The notes beneath the pieces were generated by a model, which was given only the letters and a program-made list of their open reading frames with translations, ran no database searches and was not told the origin of the DNA. The position numbers and the translations under genes are program-made. From Bacteroidota bacterium (GTDB taxonomy: Bacteria; Bacteroidota; Bacteroidia; B-17B0; Aurantibacillaceae): 64,000 nucleotides of DNA. Below, piece by piece: positions 8,209 through 17,878 of the stretch. Positions within the stretch are counted from its first letter, which is position 1; each line of letters opens with the position of its first letter. The stretch is taken from NCBI GenBank assembly GCA_016711805.1, contig JADJSH010000018.1, positions 62,001 through 126,000 of the forward strand. Direction: 5' to 3'.

Positions 8209-10116
8209 TTGACTCAAAAACAAGACATATTTTTTTATCTCAAAAAGCATTGGGGCTACGATTCGTTTCGTCCATTGCAGCAAGATATTATTGAGTTGGT
8301 TTTAGACAATAAAGATACCTTGGCTTTATTACCTACAGGTGGTGGAAAATCACTATGTTTTCAAATTCCAGGTTTAGTAATTGGTGGCACCTGTTTAGTG
8401 ATTTCGCCATTAATTGCTTTGATGAATGATCAAGTTCAAAACTTAAAAAGTAAAGGTATTAGTGCGGTAGCTATTACATCGTCGATGAACACTAAAGAAA
8501 TTGACATTGCTTTAAATAATGCGGCATATGGGCATGTTCAATTTTTGTATGTATCACCCGAAAGAATCGAAAATGAAACATTTCGTCAGCGCTTATCTTA
8601 TTTACCAATTGGTTTAATTGCCATTGATGAAGCGCATTGTATTTCTCAATGGGGTTATGATTTTAGACCAAGTTACTTAAAGATAGCAGAACTGAGGGAG
8701 TACTTCCCTAATGTTAATATGATTGCCGTAACCGCAAGTGCTACTAAGGAAGTTGTGGAAGATATTCAGTTAAAATTAAATTTTAAAAATCAGGGTGTTT
8801 TCAGGCAATCTTTCGAAAGAAAAAACATTCGCTATGTTGTTCAGATAGAAGAAAATAAATATGAACGCTTACTAAAAGTCATTCACAATATCGGTGGTTC
8901 AGGAATTGTTTATGTTCGCAATCGCAAGAAAACGGAAGAGATTAGTAAATGGTTAGTTCAAAATAAAATATCGGCTTCGTTTTATCATGCAGGCATCAAT
9001 ACTAATGAGAGAGCGGCAGTTCAACAAAATTGGATAGATAATAAATCACAAGTGATTGTAGCTACTAATGCCTTCGGAATGGGTATTGATAAACCAGATG
9101 TGCGTTTTGTAGTTCATTTAGATTTGCCTGAAAGTTTAGAAGCTTATTTTCAAGAAGCGGGTAGGGCAGGTAGAGATGAAAAAGCAGCTTATGCTATTTT
9201 ATTATGTAATAATTTCGATGTTGTTAATTTAAAAGAACAGTACGAACAAAAAACACCAAGTATCGAAGAGATAAAACAAACGTATCAAGCTATTTTTAAT
9301 TTTTATCAAATTCCTGTTGAGAGTGGCGAGGGCTTATCTGTAAGTTTTGATATGGAAGAAGTAACGCGCAACTATAATTTAAAACCAATCACCTTATTTA
9401 ATTGTATTAAGTGTTTAGAGAAAGAAGGTTATGTGTCTTTTTTAGATAGTGGGTATGAGCCATCTAAAGTGATGATGTTAATGGGAAAAGATGAGTTGTA
9501 TAATTTTCAAATTAAGTTTCCAAAATATGAACCATTGATTAAAGTGTTATTAAGAAGCTACGGAGGCTTGTACGAACAGTATAGTCATATTAAAGAAAAA
9601 GATGTGGCTTACCGTGCTAAAGTATCTGAACACGAATTGAATTTACAATTAGATAATTTACATAAGCAAGGTGTTATTTCTTTTATTCCCCAAACTACTT
9701 TGCCTAAATTAATCTTTTTACAAAATCGCATTAATTTAAAATTCGAATCTATACGATTAATAAATTATCCTATTTTAAAAGAAAAAGCTTTAACACGAAT
9801 TAACAGTGTTGTAAATTACGTAACCGAAAAAAACATCTGTCGTAGTCGCTTGTTGTTGTCTTATTTTAATGAAACAGATTTTAAAGATTGTGGTTACTGC
9901 GATGTGTGCGTAGAGAAATATAAGCGTAATTTAGAAACAGACGAAGGACTGACAGAGAATATCAAATTAGAATTATCGAATCAATCATTTAAGTTGAGTG
10001 ATTTAATACATAAATTTCAATCGGTTAATAGTAAGCGATTGAATGATTTAATTAATAAACTAATTGATGATGATGTATTATCTATAGACGAAGAAAAACA
10101 TATTTATTTAAAATAA
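8209..10116 (+). CDS. recQ: RecQ-family ATP-dependent DNA helicase
   Basis: 635 residues. It has the helicase motifs WGYDSFRPLQ (motif 0), LLPTGGGKSLCFQ (Walker A), IAIDEAHCISQWGYDFRP (DEAH with the aromatic loop), VTASAT (motif III), FGMGIDKPDVRFVVH and QEAGRAGRD (motif VI). A zinc-binding and winged-helix RQC-like end follows (cysteines in FKDCGYCDVC near residue 565). It has no obvious HRDC domain, so it is the shorter RecQ type. RecQ unwinds 3'-5' in recombinational repair. The start is TTG at 8209, directly after an in-frame TAA; the next ATG would remove motif 0. Translationally adjacent to the methyltransferase four bases downstream. Confidence 0.93.
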   Translation: MTQKQDIFFYLKKHWGYDSFRPLQQDIIELVLDNKDTLALLPTGGGKSLCFQIPGLVIGGTCLVISPLIALMNDQVQNLKSKGISAVAITSSMNTKEIDIALNNAAYGHVQFLYVSPERIENETFRQRLSYLPIGLIAIDEAHCISQWGYDFRPSYLKIAELREYFPNVNMIAVTASATKEVVEDIQLKLNFKNQGVFRQSFERKNIRYVVQIEENKYERLLKVIHNIGGSGIVYVRNRKKTEEISKWLVQNKISASFYHAGINTNERAAVQQNWIDNKSQVIVATNAFGMGIDKPDVRFVVHLDLPESLEAYFQEAGRAGRDEKAAYAILLCNNFDVVNLKEQYEQKTPSIEEIKQTYQAIFNFYQIPVESGEGLSVSFDMEEVTRNYNLKPITLFNCIKCLEKEGYVSFLDSGYEPSKVMMLMGKDELYNFQIKFPKYEPLIKVLLRSYGGLYEQYSHIKEKDVAYRAKVSEHELNLQLDNLHKQGVISFIPQTTLPKLIFLQNRINLKFESIRLINYPILKEKALTRINSVVNYVTEKNICRSRLLLSYFNETDFKDCGYCDVCVEKYKRNLETDEGLTENIKLELSNQSFKLSDLIHKFQSVNSKRLNDLINKLIDDDVLSIDEEKHIYLK

Positions 10117-10120
10117 AACG

Positions 10121-10834
10121 ATGTCAGCAAAAGGAACTTTATATTTATTGCCAGTAGATTTAGGAGAAAGTAATTTGGAGGATGTACTTCCAAAACGCAA
10201 TTTAGATTTGATAAAGTCATTGACCTATTTTGTTGCTGAAAACGCAAAAGAAGCTCGTGCTTTTTTGAAACAATGTGCGTATCCCGAAATTAGCCGAGCA
10301 GAATTGTCTTTAATAAATCAACATGTAAAAACGGATGAATTAAATTCTTTTTTAGAACCTCTATTACAAGGTCACAACATGGGCTTAATGAGTGATGCTG
10401 GTTGCCCAGGTATTGCTGACCCTGGAGCAGAGATTATTAAGTTAGCTCATAAAAAAGAAATTAAAGTGGTGCCTTTAGTTGGGCCAAGTTCTATTGTTTT
10501 ATCAATTATGGCAAGTGGATTTAATGGTCAAAATTTTGCTTTTAATGGATATTTACCGATTGATAAAGCGGAAAGGCCTAAACGTATTAAAGAGTTAGAG
10601 CAGTTAACGGTTAAATTTAAACAAGCTCAATTTTTTATTGAAACTCCTTATCGTAATGGAACCATGTTTGAAGATTTACTAAAAACATTACAGCCTAATA
10701 CATATTTATTGGTAGCAACTAACATTACTTTAGGTGATGAGTGTATATTAGTAAAGCCAATTTCTGCTTGGAAAAAAGGTGAGACTCCAGATTTCTACAA
10801 AAAGCCTACAGTATTTGGCTTATATTCTTATTAA
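10121..10834 (+). CDS. SAM-dependent methyltransferase, RsmI/tetrapyrrole-methylase fold
   Basis: 237 residues. LMSDAGCPGIADPGAEI and VVPLVGPSSIVLSIMASG are the signature loops of the RsmI (16S rRNA cytidine-1402 2'-O-methyltransferase) family, and FIETPYRN is the family's later motif. It lacks the early GNLGDIT-type loop in standard form: the N-terminus reads LYLLPVDLGESNLEDVLP. It belongs to the divergent Bacteroidota subgroup often present beside a canonical RsmI, so its target is less certain than for RsmI itself. It starts four bases after recQ and is probably in its operon. Confidence 0.8.
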   Translation: MSAKGTLYLLPVDLGESNLEDVLPKRNLDLIKSLTYFVAENAKEARAFLKQCAYPEISRAELSLINQHVKTDELNSFLEPLLQGHNMGLMSDAGCPGIADPGAEIIKLAHKKEIKVVPLVGPSSIVLSIMASGFNGQNFAFNGYLPIDKAERPKRIKELEQLTVKFKQAQFFIETPYRNGTMFEDLLKTLQPNTYLLVATNITLGDECILVKPISAWKKGETPDFYKKPTVFGLYSY

Positions 10835-11007
10835 ATTAGTTAAGCTTTTATCGATAAATTAATTCGATTTAGTATTGCAAATCCTTTATTCATCCATATA
10901 TTAATATTTGTACTAGGTTATTGAAAAAAATATTGGATTTCGCCTCATTATTTTTTGATTCTCAGATTTTTTTTCATTAATTTAAGGTTGTAAAAACTAA
11001 ACATAAT

Positions 11008-12956
11008 ATGAAAAAAACATTACTTACTCTAGCAACGGCTTTTTGTTGTTCATTAGCTGTGTTGGCTCAAGCGCCACCTCAAAGAACTTGCGGTACACTT
11101 GAACACCATGAATATTTAAAACAAACACGTCCAAACTATCAACAGGATTTAATTCAGTATAATCAAATGATTGACCAGTACCTTGCTGATCAAGCAGTAA
11201 GTAAAACGGCTGTTGTAACAGTTACAATTCCTGTTGTTGTGCATGTTGTGTATCAAAATGCAACTGAAAACATTTCAAATGCGCAAGCGATATCTCAAGT
11301 ACAAGTATTAAATGACGATTTCGCTAAATTAAATGCTGATGCCATTAAGGTAACTCAGCCTACTTTTTCAACAGTTGCCGCAGGCGCTCAAATTCGCTTT
11401 TGTTTAGCACAACGTGATCCTCTTGGTAACGCAACAACAGGTGTTGTGCATTACTCTACTACTGTAAGTACTTTTGGGACAAATGATAATGTTAAGAACA
11501 GTGCAACTGGTGGAGCAACTGCTTGGGATGTAACTAAGTATGTTAACATTTGGGTTTGTGATTTGGGATCATCTTTATTGGGTTATGGAGAATTTCCTAC
11601 AGGAAGTTTAAGTAACACTTGGGGATTAGTTTTGAATTATAGATACACTGGAAGTGGAGGTTCTGCTCAATCACCATTTAACTTGGGAAGAACAGGAACT
11701 CATGAATTTGGACACTGTTTTAACTTATTTCATATTTGGGGTGATGATGGCGGAGCTTGTTCTGGTTCTGATCAATGTGCTGATACGCCGAATCAGGCAT
11801 CGGAACATTATGGTCCTTTCGCTCAAGGTTCAATTCAAACAGATGCTTGTAGCCCATCTAGTCCTGGAACAATGTGGATGAATTATATGGATTATACAGA
11901 TGATAATTCAATGTATATGTTTACGGCAGGTCAAGTTGCAAGAATGGAAGCGGTTGTAAATACTGCGCCTTGGAATATTTTAGCATCTTCTAATGGATGT
12001 ACTCCTGTTACCGCTTTAGATGCAAGTATTTCAAGTATTATTGCTCCAGTAAATGGTTCCTCTAACTGTAATAATAGTGTAACTCCTAAAATTACTCTAA
12101 ATAAGGGGCGGCGTTGCCATTTGTAGAAAGATTTGACGGTGTAACTTTTCCTCCAACAGGTTGGGTTGAAACTAACACGAACGTTTTAGATGCTGCTTAT
12201 AGTTGGACAAGATTAGCAAACACGACGGGAATTCCTGTGGTGCCAACTACTACGGCTTGTGCTAAAATGGATAATTTTGCTGGGTCTATTGATATTGTTG
12301 GGCAAAAAGATGCTTTACGCACTCCTGCGATAAGCTTAAGTGGTGCAAACAGTTCTGTGAGAGTTGTATTCGATAGATCTCATAGAATGTACAGTGCTAC
12401 GGATATCGATACATTAAATATCTATATTTCGACAGACTGCGGAGGAACTTGGACAAGATTATATACTAAAGGAGGAACTCAGTTAGCCACTGTTGCAGGT
12501 ACTTTAACCACAGCTTATACTCCTACATCTAATGCTCAATGGGCTAGAGATAGTGTTAGTTTATCTGCTTATGTTGGGCAACCTAGCGTGTATTTAAAAT
12601 TCGAGTCACGTAGTGGTTGGGGAAATAATTTATATTTAGATAATATTAATGTTTCAAATTTAACGGCTACTGGTATTGAAACTTTAGAACAGTCACTTCC
12701 TGTTTTAGATATTTTCCCTAATCCAAATGCAGGAATTTTCTCTGTGAATATTTCAAACGTTAACAAGGATGCTAATGTTGCAATTAGTGTTTTAAATGCA
12801 ATTGGACAAGTGATGTCATCGCCTTTAAACTTTAAAGGGTCTGCTAACGGTGCTCATTCAATTAATTTGTCTCATTTATCTAATGGTGTTTATTTTATTA
12901 CGATTCAAACAGATTCAGATAAATTAGTTACTAAAAAGATTGTGATTAATAAGTAG
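11008..12956 (+). pseudogene. Pappalysin-like M43 metalloprotease with T9SS domain, copy 1 (internal deletion and frameshift)
   Basis: Frame 1 (11008-12126) encodes a signal peptide (1-20), a propeptide-like segment and the M43 catalytic domain: zinc motif HEFGHCFNLFH from about His232, and the Met-turn stretch WMNYMDYTDD. The protein resumes in another frame from about 12109 with ALPFVERFDG, a jelly-roll-like domain and a T9SS sorting domain (LDIFPNPNAGIFSVNI to KKIVINK). Alignment by eye to the next gene shows about 250 nt missing at 12103-12108, just after KITLN. That segment encodes about 84 residues of a CARDB-like linker domain. Either a real deletion made this a pseudogene, or the assembly lost the segment. 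Family members are secreted Zn proteases. Confidence 0.8.
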
Positions 12957-12976
12957 CTTCTTGTTTTTATAAATTT

Positions 12977-13012
12977 AAAATCCGCTTCATATCATGAAGC
13001 GGATTTTTTTTT
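12977..13012 (+). terminator. Intrinsic terminator after metalloprotease copy 1
   Basis: A 14-bp perfect stem (12977-12990 with 12994-13007), three-base loop and T-run, 20 bases after the stop codon. Confidence 0.88.
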
Positions 13013-13149
13013 GAGTTATTTTTAAATTGTCAAATAAGATTATGATCTAAGTGTTAAATAATTTCATGAGTTTACTCTTTTTTTTAGAAGTCATTTTTTT
13101 TCTACAGAATACCTACAGTATCAATGATTCATTTCGGAGTTTTTAACAT

Positions 13150-13233
13150 CTGTTAACATCGATTAAATATTGCTTTAATTCGATTAAATTATTTTATACA
13201 TCGATTAAGTGTATCTAAATTTCGTTTAGATAA
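13150..13233 (+). promoter_or_regulatory. Four direct repeats phased at 21 bp: candidate operator array
   Basis: TCGATTAA occurs at 13159, 13180 and 13201, and a 6/8 match (TCGTTTAG) at 13222, each exactly 21 bases after the last. Flanking bases are partly conserved too, giving four 21-base rows. The array ends just before a TAnnTTTG box and the metalloprotease copy 2 start. Twenty-one bases is two helical turns, so a regulator could bind all copies on one face, as known for direct-repeat-binding factors such as LytTR proteins. This array lies in the 357-base gene-free gap 12957-13313. The rest of the gap holds the terminator, a short TTAACATC duplication (13143 and 13153), the promoter box and an AT-rich leader. 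Confidence 0.6.
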
Positions 13234-13241
13234 TATTTTTG
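13234..13241 (+). promoter_or_regulatory. Candidate -7 promoter element of metalloprotease copy 2
   Basis: TATTTTTG matches TAnnTTTG exactly. It lies four bases after the 21-bp repeat array and 72 bases before the ATG, implying a leader of about 65 bases. The array would overlap the -33 region, consistent with activation or repression there. Confidence 0.5.
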
Positions 13242-13313
13242 AAAAAGGAGCTCAAAATTTTGAATTATCAGATGACTTCACTTACTTCATTACAAATAAA
13301 CATCGTTTGAATT

Positions 13314-16300
13314 ATGAAAAAAACACTACTAACCATTGCAGCAGCTTTTAGTTACTCATTAGCTGTATTAGCTCAAGTGCCGGCACAAAGAAACTGCGGT
13401 ACAATGCAGCATCATGCCTATTTGCAACAAACGCGTCCAAATTATCAAAATGATTTGAACCAATATAATCAAATGATCGATCAGTATTTAGCCGATAAAG
13501 CTGCTGGTTTATCAGTAAGTAAAACAAATGCGATAGTAACAATTCCTGTTGTTGTTCACGTTGTATATAATACAGCTGCCGAAAATATTTCTAATGCACA
13601 AGCAATTTCTCAAGTTCAAGTTTTAAATGATGACTTTGCGAAATTAAATGCAGATGCAATTAAGGTAACTCAGCCAACGTTTTCTACTGTTGCTTCTGGT
13701 GCTCAAATTCGTTTTTGTTTAGCACAACGTGATCCAAATGGAAACCCAACTACTGGTGTAGTGCATTATTCAACGACGGCTACCTCCTTCGGAACAAACG
13801 ACGTCGTTAAATCGTCAACTACTGGTGGTGCTGATCCTTGGGATGTAACTAAGTATGTCAATATTTGGATTTGTGATTTAACTGGAGGTCTTTTGGGTTA
13901 TGGCGAGTTCCCAACGGGAACAATTAGCCAAACTTGGGGTTTAGTTATTGATTATGCTTATACAGGAAGCGGTGGTTCAGCAACTCCTCCATATAATTTA
14001 GGCCGCACAGGAACTCATGAATTTGGTCACTGTTTTAACTTATATCATATTTGGGGAGATGATGGTACAGCTTGTTCTGGATCAGATCAATGTTCTGATA
14101 CACCTAACCAAGCAGGCGAACATTATGGTTGTTTCACCGCAGGTTCTATTCAAACGGATGCTTGTTCTCCTTCAAGTCCTGGAACTATGTGGATGAATTA
14201 TATGGATTACACAGATGATGCTTGTATGTATATGTTTACTGCACAACAAGTAGCTCGTATGGAAGCTGTTGTGAATACTGCACCTTGGAATGTTTTAGCA
14301 ACTTCTTTAGGTTGTACTCCAGTGTCTGCTTTAGATGCAGGTATTACTAGTATTATTGCTCCAGTTGCTGGATCTTCTACTTGTAGTAATAGTGTTACAC
14401 CAAGAATCACATTAAATAACTCTGGTTCAACTACAATTACATCCGCTACTATATTATATAGAATGGATGCTTTAGCAACTCAAACATTAAATTGGACTGG
14501 CTCATTAGCATCAGGAACTTCAACCGTGTTAACGTTAAATAATTATACGGGTTTAACTAACGCGGCTCATACTTTTTCTGCGTCTGTTATTAATCCAAAT
14601 GGTACCGCTGATGGAAATGCTGCTAATAATTCATTAACTTCTACATTTACGGTTATTGCTGCACCAGTAGGACAAGCATTACCATTTACTGAAAGATTTG
14701 ATGGTGTGACTTTTCCGCCAACAGGTTGGTTAGAAACTAACGTTAATGTGGCTGATGCTGCCTATAATTGGACAAGATTGGCGAATACAACGGGTATTCC
14801 AGTAGTGCCAACTACAACAGCTTGTGCTAAGATGGATAATTTTGCTGGTGGTATTGATATTACTGGTCAAAAAGATGCCTTACGTACTCCAGCTTTAAAT
14901 TTAACAGGTGCTAATAGTACTTTAAGAGTTGTATTTGATAGATCTCACAGAATGTATAGTACAGTAGATATTGACTCCTTAAATATTTACGTTTCTACTG
15001 ATTGTGGCGGATCATGGACAAGAATATACACTAAAGGCGGCACTCAGTTATCTACTGTTGCTGGAACTCTAACAACTGCTTACACGCCAACGTCTAATGC
15101 TCAATGGGCGAGAGACAGTGCAAGTTTAGCAGCGTATGTTGGGCAACCAAGTGTTTACATTAAATTCGAATCACGCAGTGGTTGGGGTAATAATTTATAC
15201 TTAGATAATATCAATGTGAAATTTACGCCATCATCTTCTCCTCCAGTTGCTAGTTTTACAACTGCTGCAACAAGATGTGTAGGTGCTCCAATTGCATTTA
15301 CAGATGGTTCTACAAATGCTCCAACTAGTTGGACATGGACTTTCCCTGGCTCATCAACACCAACATCAACATTACAGAGTCCTTCAGTAACTTATACGGC
15401 TGCTGGTACATATACTATTACACATACAGCTGCCAATGCTTCTGGAACAAGTACACCAGTTTCTTCAACTATTACTGTTAGTGCAAATCCTACAGTAGCT
15501 GCAAGTAGTGCAACAGTTTGTGCGGGCACAGCAGCAAGTATTACGGCATCAGGTGCAACTACTTATAGCTGGAATACAGGTGCAACAACTGCTTCCATTT
15601 CAGTAACACCTACTATTACAACAAACTACACCGTAACAGGTACAAATGCAGCTGGATGTGTAAATACAAGAACGTTAAGCGTTACTGTTAATTCAACACC
15701 AACGGTTGCGGTAAGTAGTGCAACGGTTTGTAGAGGAACTTCTACTAATTTAACAGCTAGTGGTGCTACAACGTATAGCTGGAATACAGGAGCTACAACA
15801 GCTTCCATTTCTGTAACGCCAACTATTACTACAAACTATACTGTAACTGGAACAACTACGGGTTGTACTAATACAAGAACGTTAAGTGTAACGGTTAATC
15901 CAACACCAACAGTTGCTGTATCTAGTGCTACTGTTTGTAGAGGTACAGCCGCTAATTTAACTGCAAGTGGTGCTACAACTTATAGCTGGAATACAGGAGC
16001 GACTACTGCGTCAATTTCTGTAACACCAACTATAACGACAAACTATACAGTAACTGGAACATCAACAGGTTGTACTAATACTAGAACATTAAGTGTTACG
16101 GTAAATGCAACTCCAACAGTTGCTGCTACTTCAAAAACAGTATGTTTGGGTGCGGCTGCTACTTTAACAGCAAGTGGAGCTAGTTCTTATGCTTGGAATA
16201 CTGGAGCAACAACTTCTTCTATATCCGTAACACCTACAATAACTACAAACTATACTGTAGTTGGGACTAATACATTAGGTTGTTCTAATACTAGAACTTT

Positions 16301-17231
16301 AGCGGTTACTGTAAATCCATTGCCTAACGTAGCGTCAACTTCTGCAACTATTTGTGCGGGCGCAACGGCAACTATTACTGCTAGCGGTGCAAGTACTTAT
16401 AGCTGGAACACAGGAGCAACAACTGCAAACTTAACAGCTAGTCCTGCTTCTAATACAAATTATACAGTAACTGGAACATCTGCTGCAGGTTGTATTAAAA
16501 CAACAACGGCTTCTATTACAGTAGGCGCTGCTCCATCTATCTCAGTTAACTCTTCTACTATTTGTGCAGGAGCAACAGCAACGTTAGCAGCAAGCGGTGT
16601 AACAACTTATACTTGGAATACAACTTCGAACGCTACTAGTATTTCTGTGAGTCCTACAAGTACATCAGTGTATACAGTATCTGGTAACTTAACAGGCTGT
16701 GCGGTTGGTGCTACTCAAACAGCTACTGTAACGGTTAATACTTTACCAGTAGTAGCAATGGGTACTGTATCAAGCCCTTTATGTGTGGCTAACGCTCCAG
16801 TGACATTATCAGGTACACCAACTGGTGGTACTTTCTTAGGAACAGGTGTTGTTGGTAATACATTTGATCCATCAGTATCTGGACAAGGAACATTTAGTTT
16901 ACTATATGATTACATGGATGGAAATGGTTGCTCTGCTACCGACACTAAAACTGTAAACGTAAGTTTATGTACTGGTGTTACTGAGTTAACAAGCACTAAC
17001 ATCTCTATTTACCCTAATCCAGCTAGAGATGCTTTCAACGTAATGATGGATGCTTCTTTAATTAATAATACAACTATTGAATTATATGATGCAATTGGTA
17101 AATTAGTAATTGCTGAGAAAGTAGTAAATGTACAAACTACTATCAAAATTGATGCTTTAGCGAAAGGTATTTATACTGTAAGAATTTTATCTGAAGGTAA
17201 ACAAGTATCGCAACGTATTATTAAAGAGTAA
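13314..17231 (+). CDS. Pappalysin-like M43 metalloprotease with Ig-like repeats and T9SS sorting domain, copy 2
   Basis: 1305 residues. Order: signal peptide (1-20), pro-segment, M43 catalytic domain (about 60-340; HEFGHCFNLYH from His235, WMNYMDYTDDACMYMF Met-turn), CARDB-like domain (about 365-450), jelly-roll-like domain (about 455-640), a PKD-like domain (about 645-720), six Ig-like repeats (about 723-1140), and a T9SS sorting domain (about 1225-1305, from IYPNPARDAF to RIIKE). The usual metzincin glycine (HExxHxxGxxH) is Asn in this copy and in copy 1. The catalytic part is very close to copy 1, so the pair arose by tandem duplication. It is expected to act outside the cell on proteins or peptides. 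It has its own regulatory region and terminator. Confidence 0.92.
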   Translation: MKKTLLTIAAAFSYSLAVLAQVPAQRNCGTMQHHAYLQQTRPNYQNDLNQYNQMIDQYLADKAAGLSVSKTNAIVTIPVVVHVVYNTAAENISNAQAISQVQVLNDDFAKLNADAIKVTQPTFSTVASGAQIRFCLAQRDPNGNPTTGVVHYSTTATSFGTNDVVKSSTTGGADPWDVTKYVNIWICDLTGGLLGYGEFPTGTISQTWGLVIDYAYTGSGGSATPPYNLGRTGTHEFGHCFNLYHIWGDDGTACSGSDQCSDTPNQAGEHYGCFTAGSIQTDACSPSSPGTMWMNYMDYTDDACMYMFTAQQVARMEAVVNTAPWNVLATSLGCTPVSALDAGITSIIAPVAGSSTCSNSVTPRITLNNSGSTTITSATILYRMDALATQTLNWTGSLASGTSTVLTLNNYTGLTNAAHTFSASVINPNGTADGNAANNSLTSTFTVIAAPVGQALPFTERFDGVTFPPTGWLETNVNVADAAYNWTRLANTTGIPVVPTTTACAKMDNFAGGIDITGQKDALRTPALNLTGANSTLRVVFDRSHRMYSTVDIDSLNIYVSTDCGGSWTRIYTKGGTQLSTVAGTLTTAYTPTSNAQWARDSASLAAYVGQPSVYIKFESRSGWGNNLYLDNINVKFTPSSSPPVASFTTAATRCVGAPIAFTDGSTNAPTSWTWTFPGSSTPTSTLQSPSVTYTAAGTYTITHTAANASGTSTPVSSTITVSANPTVAASSATVCAGTAASITASGATTYSWNTGATTASISVTPTITTNYTVTGTNAAGCVNTRTLSVTVNSTPTVAVSSATVCRGTSTNLTASGATTYSWNTGATTASISVTPTITTNYTVTGTTTGCTNTRTLSVTVNPTPTVAVSSATVCRGTAANLTASGATTYSWNTGATTASISVTPTITTNYTVTGTSTGCTNTRTLSVTVNATPTVAATSKTVCLGAAATLTASGASSYAWNTGATTSSISVTPTITTNYTVVGTNTLGCSNTRTLAVTVNPLPNVASTSATICAGATATITASGASTYSWNTGATTANLTASPASNTNYTVTGTSAAGCIKTTTASITVGAAPSISVNSSTICAGATATLAASGVTTYTWNTTSNATSISVSPTSTSVYTVSGNLTGCAVGATQTATVTVNTLPVVAMGTVSSPLCVANAPVTLSGTPTGGTFLGTGVVGNTFDPSVSGQGTFSLLYDYMDGNGCSATDTKTVNVSLCTGVTELTSTNISIYPNPARDAFNVMMDASLINNTTIELYDAIGKLVIAEKVVNVQTTIKIDALAKGIYTVRILSEGKQVSQRIIKE
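15480..16740 (+). repeat. Six in-frame Ig-like repeats of about 69 codons
   Basis: Within metalloprotease copy 2. Each unit runs TVCxGTxxxLTASGATTY, then WNTGATT, ISVTPTITTNYTVTGT, GCTNTRTLSVTV, and repeats about every 207 nt. Units 2 and 3 are nearly identical in protein but differ at many third codon positions, so their identity is maintained by selection or is an older duplication. Units 5 and 6 are more diverged. Such domains usually form a stalk. They are also a hazard for assembly. Confidence 0.85.
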
Positions 17232-17254
17232 TCTTTTAAGTACATTATAAAAAT

Positions 17255-17288
17255 AAAATCCCCGAAGAGATTTCTTCGGGGATTTTTT
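17255..17288 (+). terminator. Intrinsic terminator after metalloprotease copy 2
   Basis: A 14-bp stem (17255-17268 with 17273-17286) rich in GC at its centre (tccccgaaga), four-base loop, followed by a T-run, 24 bases after the stop. Confidence 0.9.
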
Positions 17289-17320
17289 GTTTTTAATATT
17301 ATTTTGATTACCTTTTACTA

Positions 17321-17841
17321 ATGAAAAAACGTAAAATAGATTTTCTAATATATACAATCATTGTATTGGTTAGTATTAATTTTATGTCATGTAAGAAATA
17401 TCCTGAAAACAACTTGTGGTTTAAAAATCCTAAGAAGATGTCACCAGTGCATGGATATATTAAAGCTTATACAGTAAATGGTATTGACAGTTTAGATCTC
17501 TTGAATGTATATTATGAGCCAACTATTAAGCATGGATATGGACCATACAATAAAGCGATAAAAGATGTAAAACAGGAATACTTTGATGTAAGATCATCGA
17601 AAAAGGGAATTGCTAATATAAATTGTGATTTATTTTCAGGCTACATAGGCGTAATAACGACTTGGTCAAGCAATAAAAAAGTATAAATATTCGATCTGGA
17701 ATTGATTTGGAGTACTATAAACGAAATATTTTTCTTGTTTCTGGTCTGAACTGGGATGTCGTTTATTTAGATAAAAATATGAAATCAAAAATTAGAACAA
17801 TATATAATGGTAATGTTTATGAAATTACATTTGATTTTTGA
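17321..17841 (+). CDS. Lipoprotein of unknown function (frame broken at an A-run)
   Basis: The first frame (17321-17686) gives 121 residues starting with a lipoprotein signal (lipobox FMSC near residue 24). At the six-A run 17675-17680 the frame stops, but one extra A would join it to a clean continuation (KSINIRSGIDLEYYKRNIF and onward to VYEITFDF) ending at the TGA at 17839-17841. The reconstructed product is about 174 residues. I do not recognise the family. It would be lipidated and envelope-located. Sequencing error in the homopolymer is the simplest explanation for the break. Confidence 0.7.
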
Positions 17842-17878
17842 TTTGATAGATTTTATCTGAAATTGAATAATGAATTTA

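Noticed and set aside
15480..16740. CRISPR-like tandem repeats
   Set aside because: The units are 207 bases, in frame, and encode Ig-like domains; there are no short repeats with unique spacers.
17670..17690. Programmed ribosomal frameshifting as the cause of the broken genes
   Set aside because: No recurring slippery heptamer with a downstream structure is evident, and both insertions and deletions in unrelated genes would be needed.
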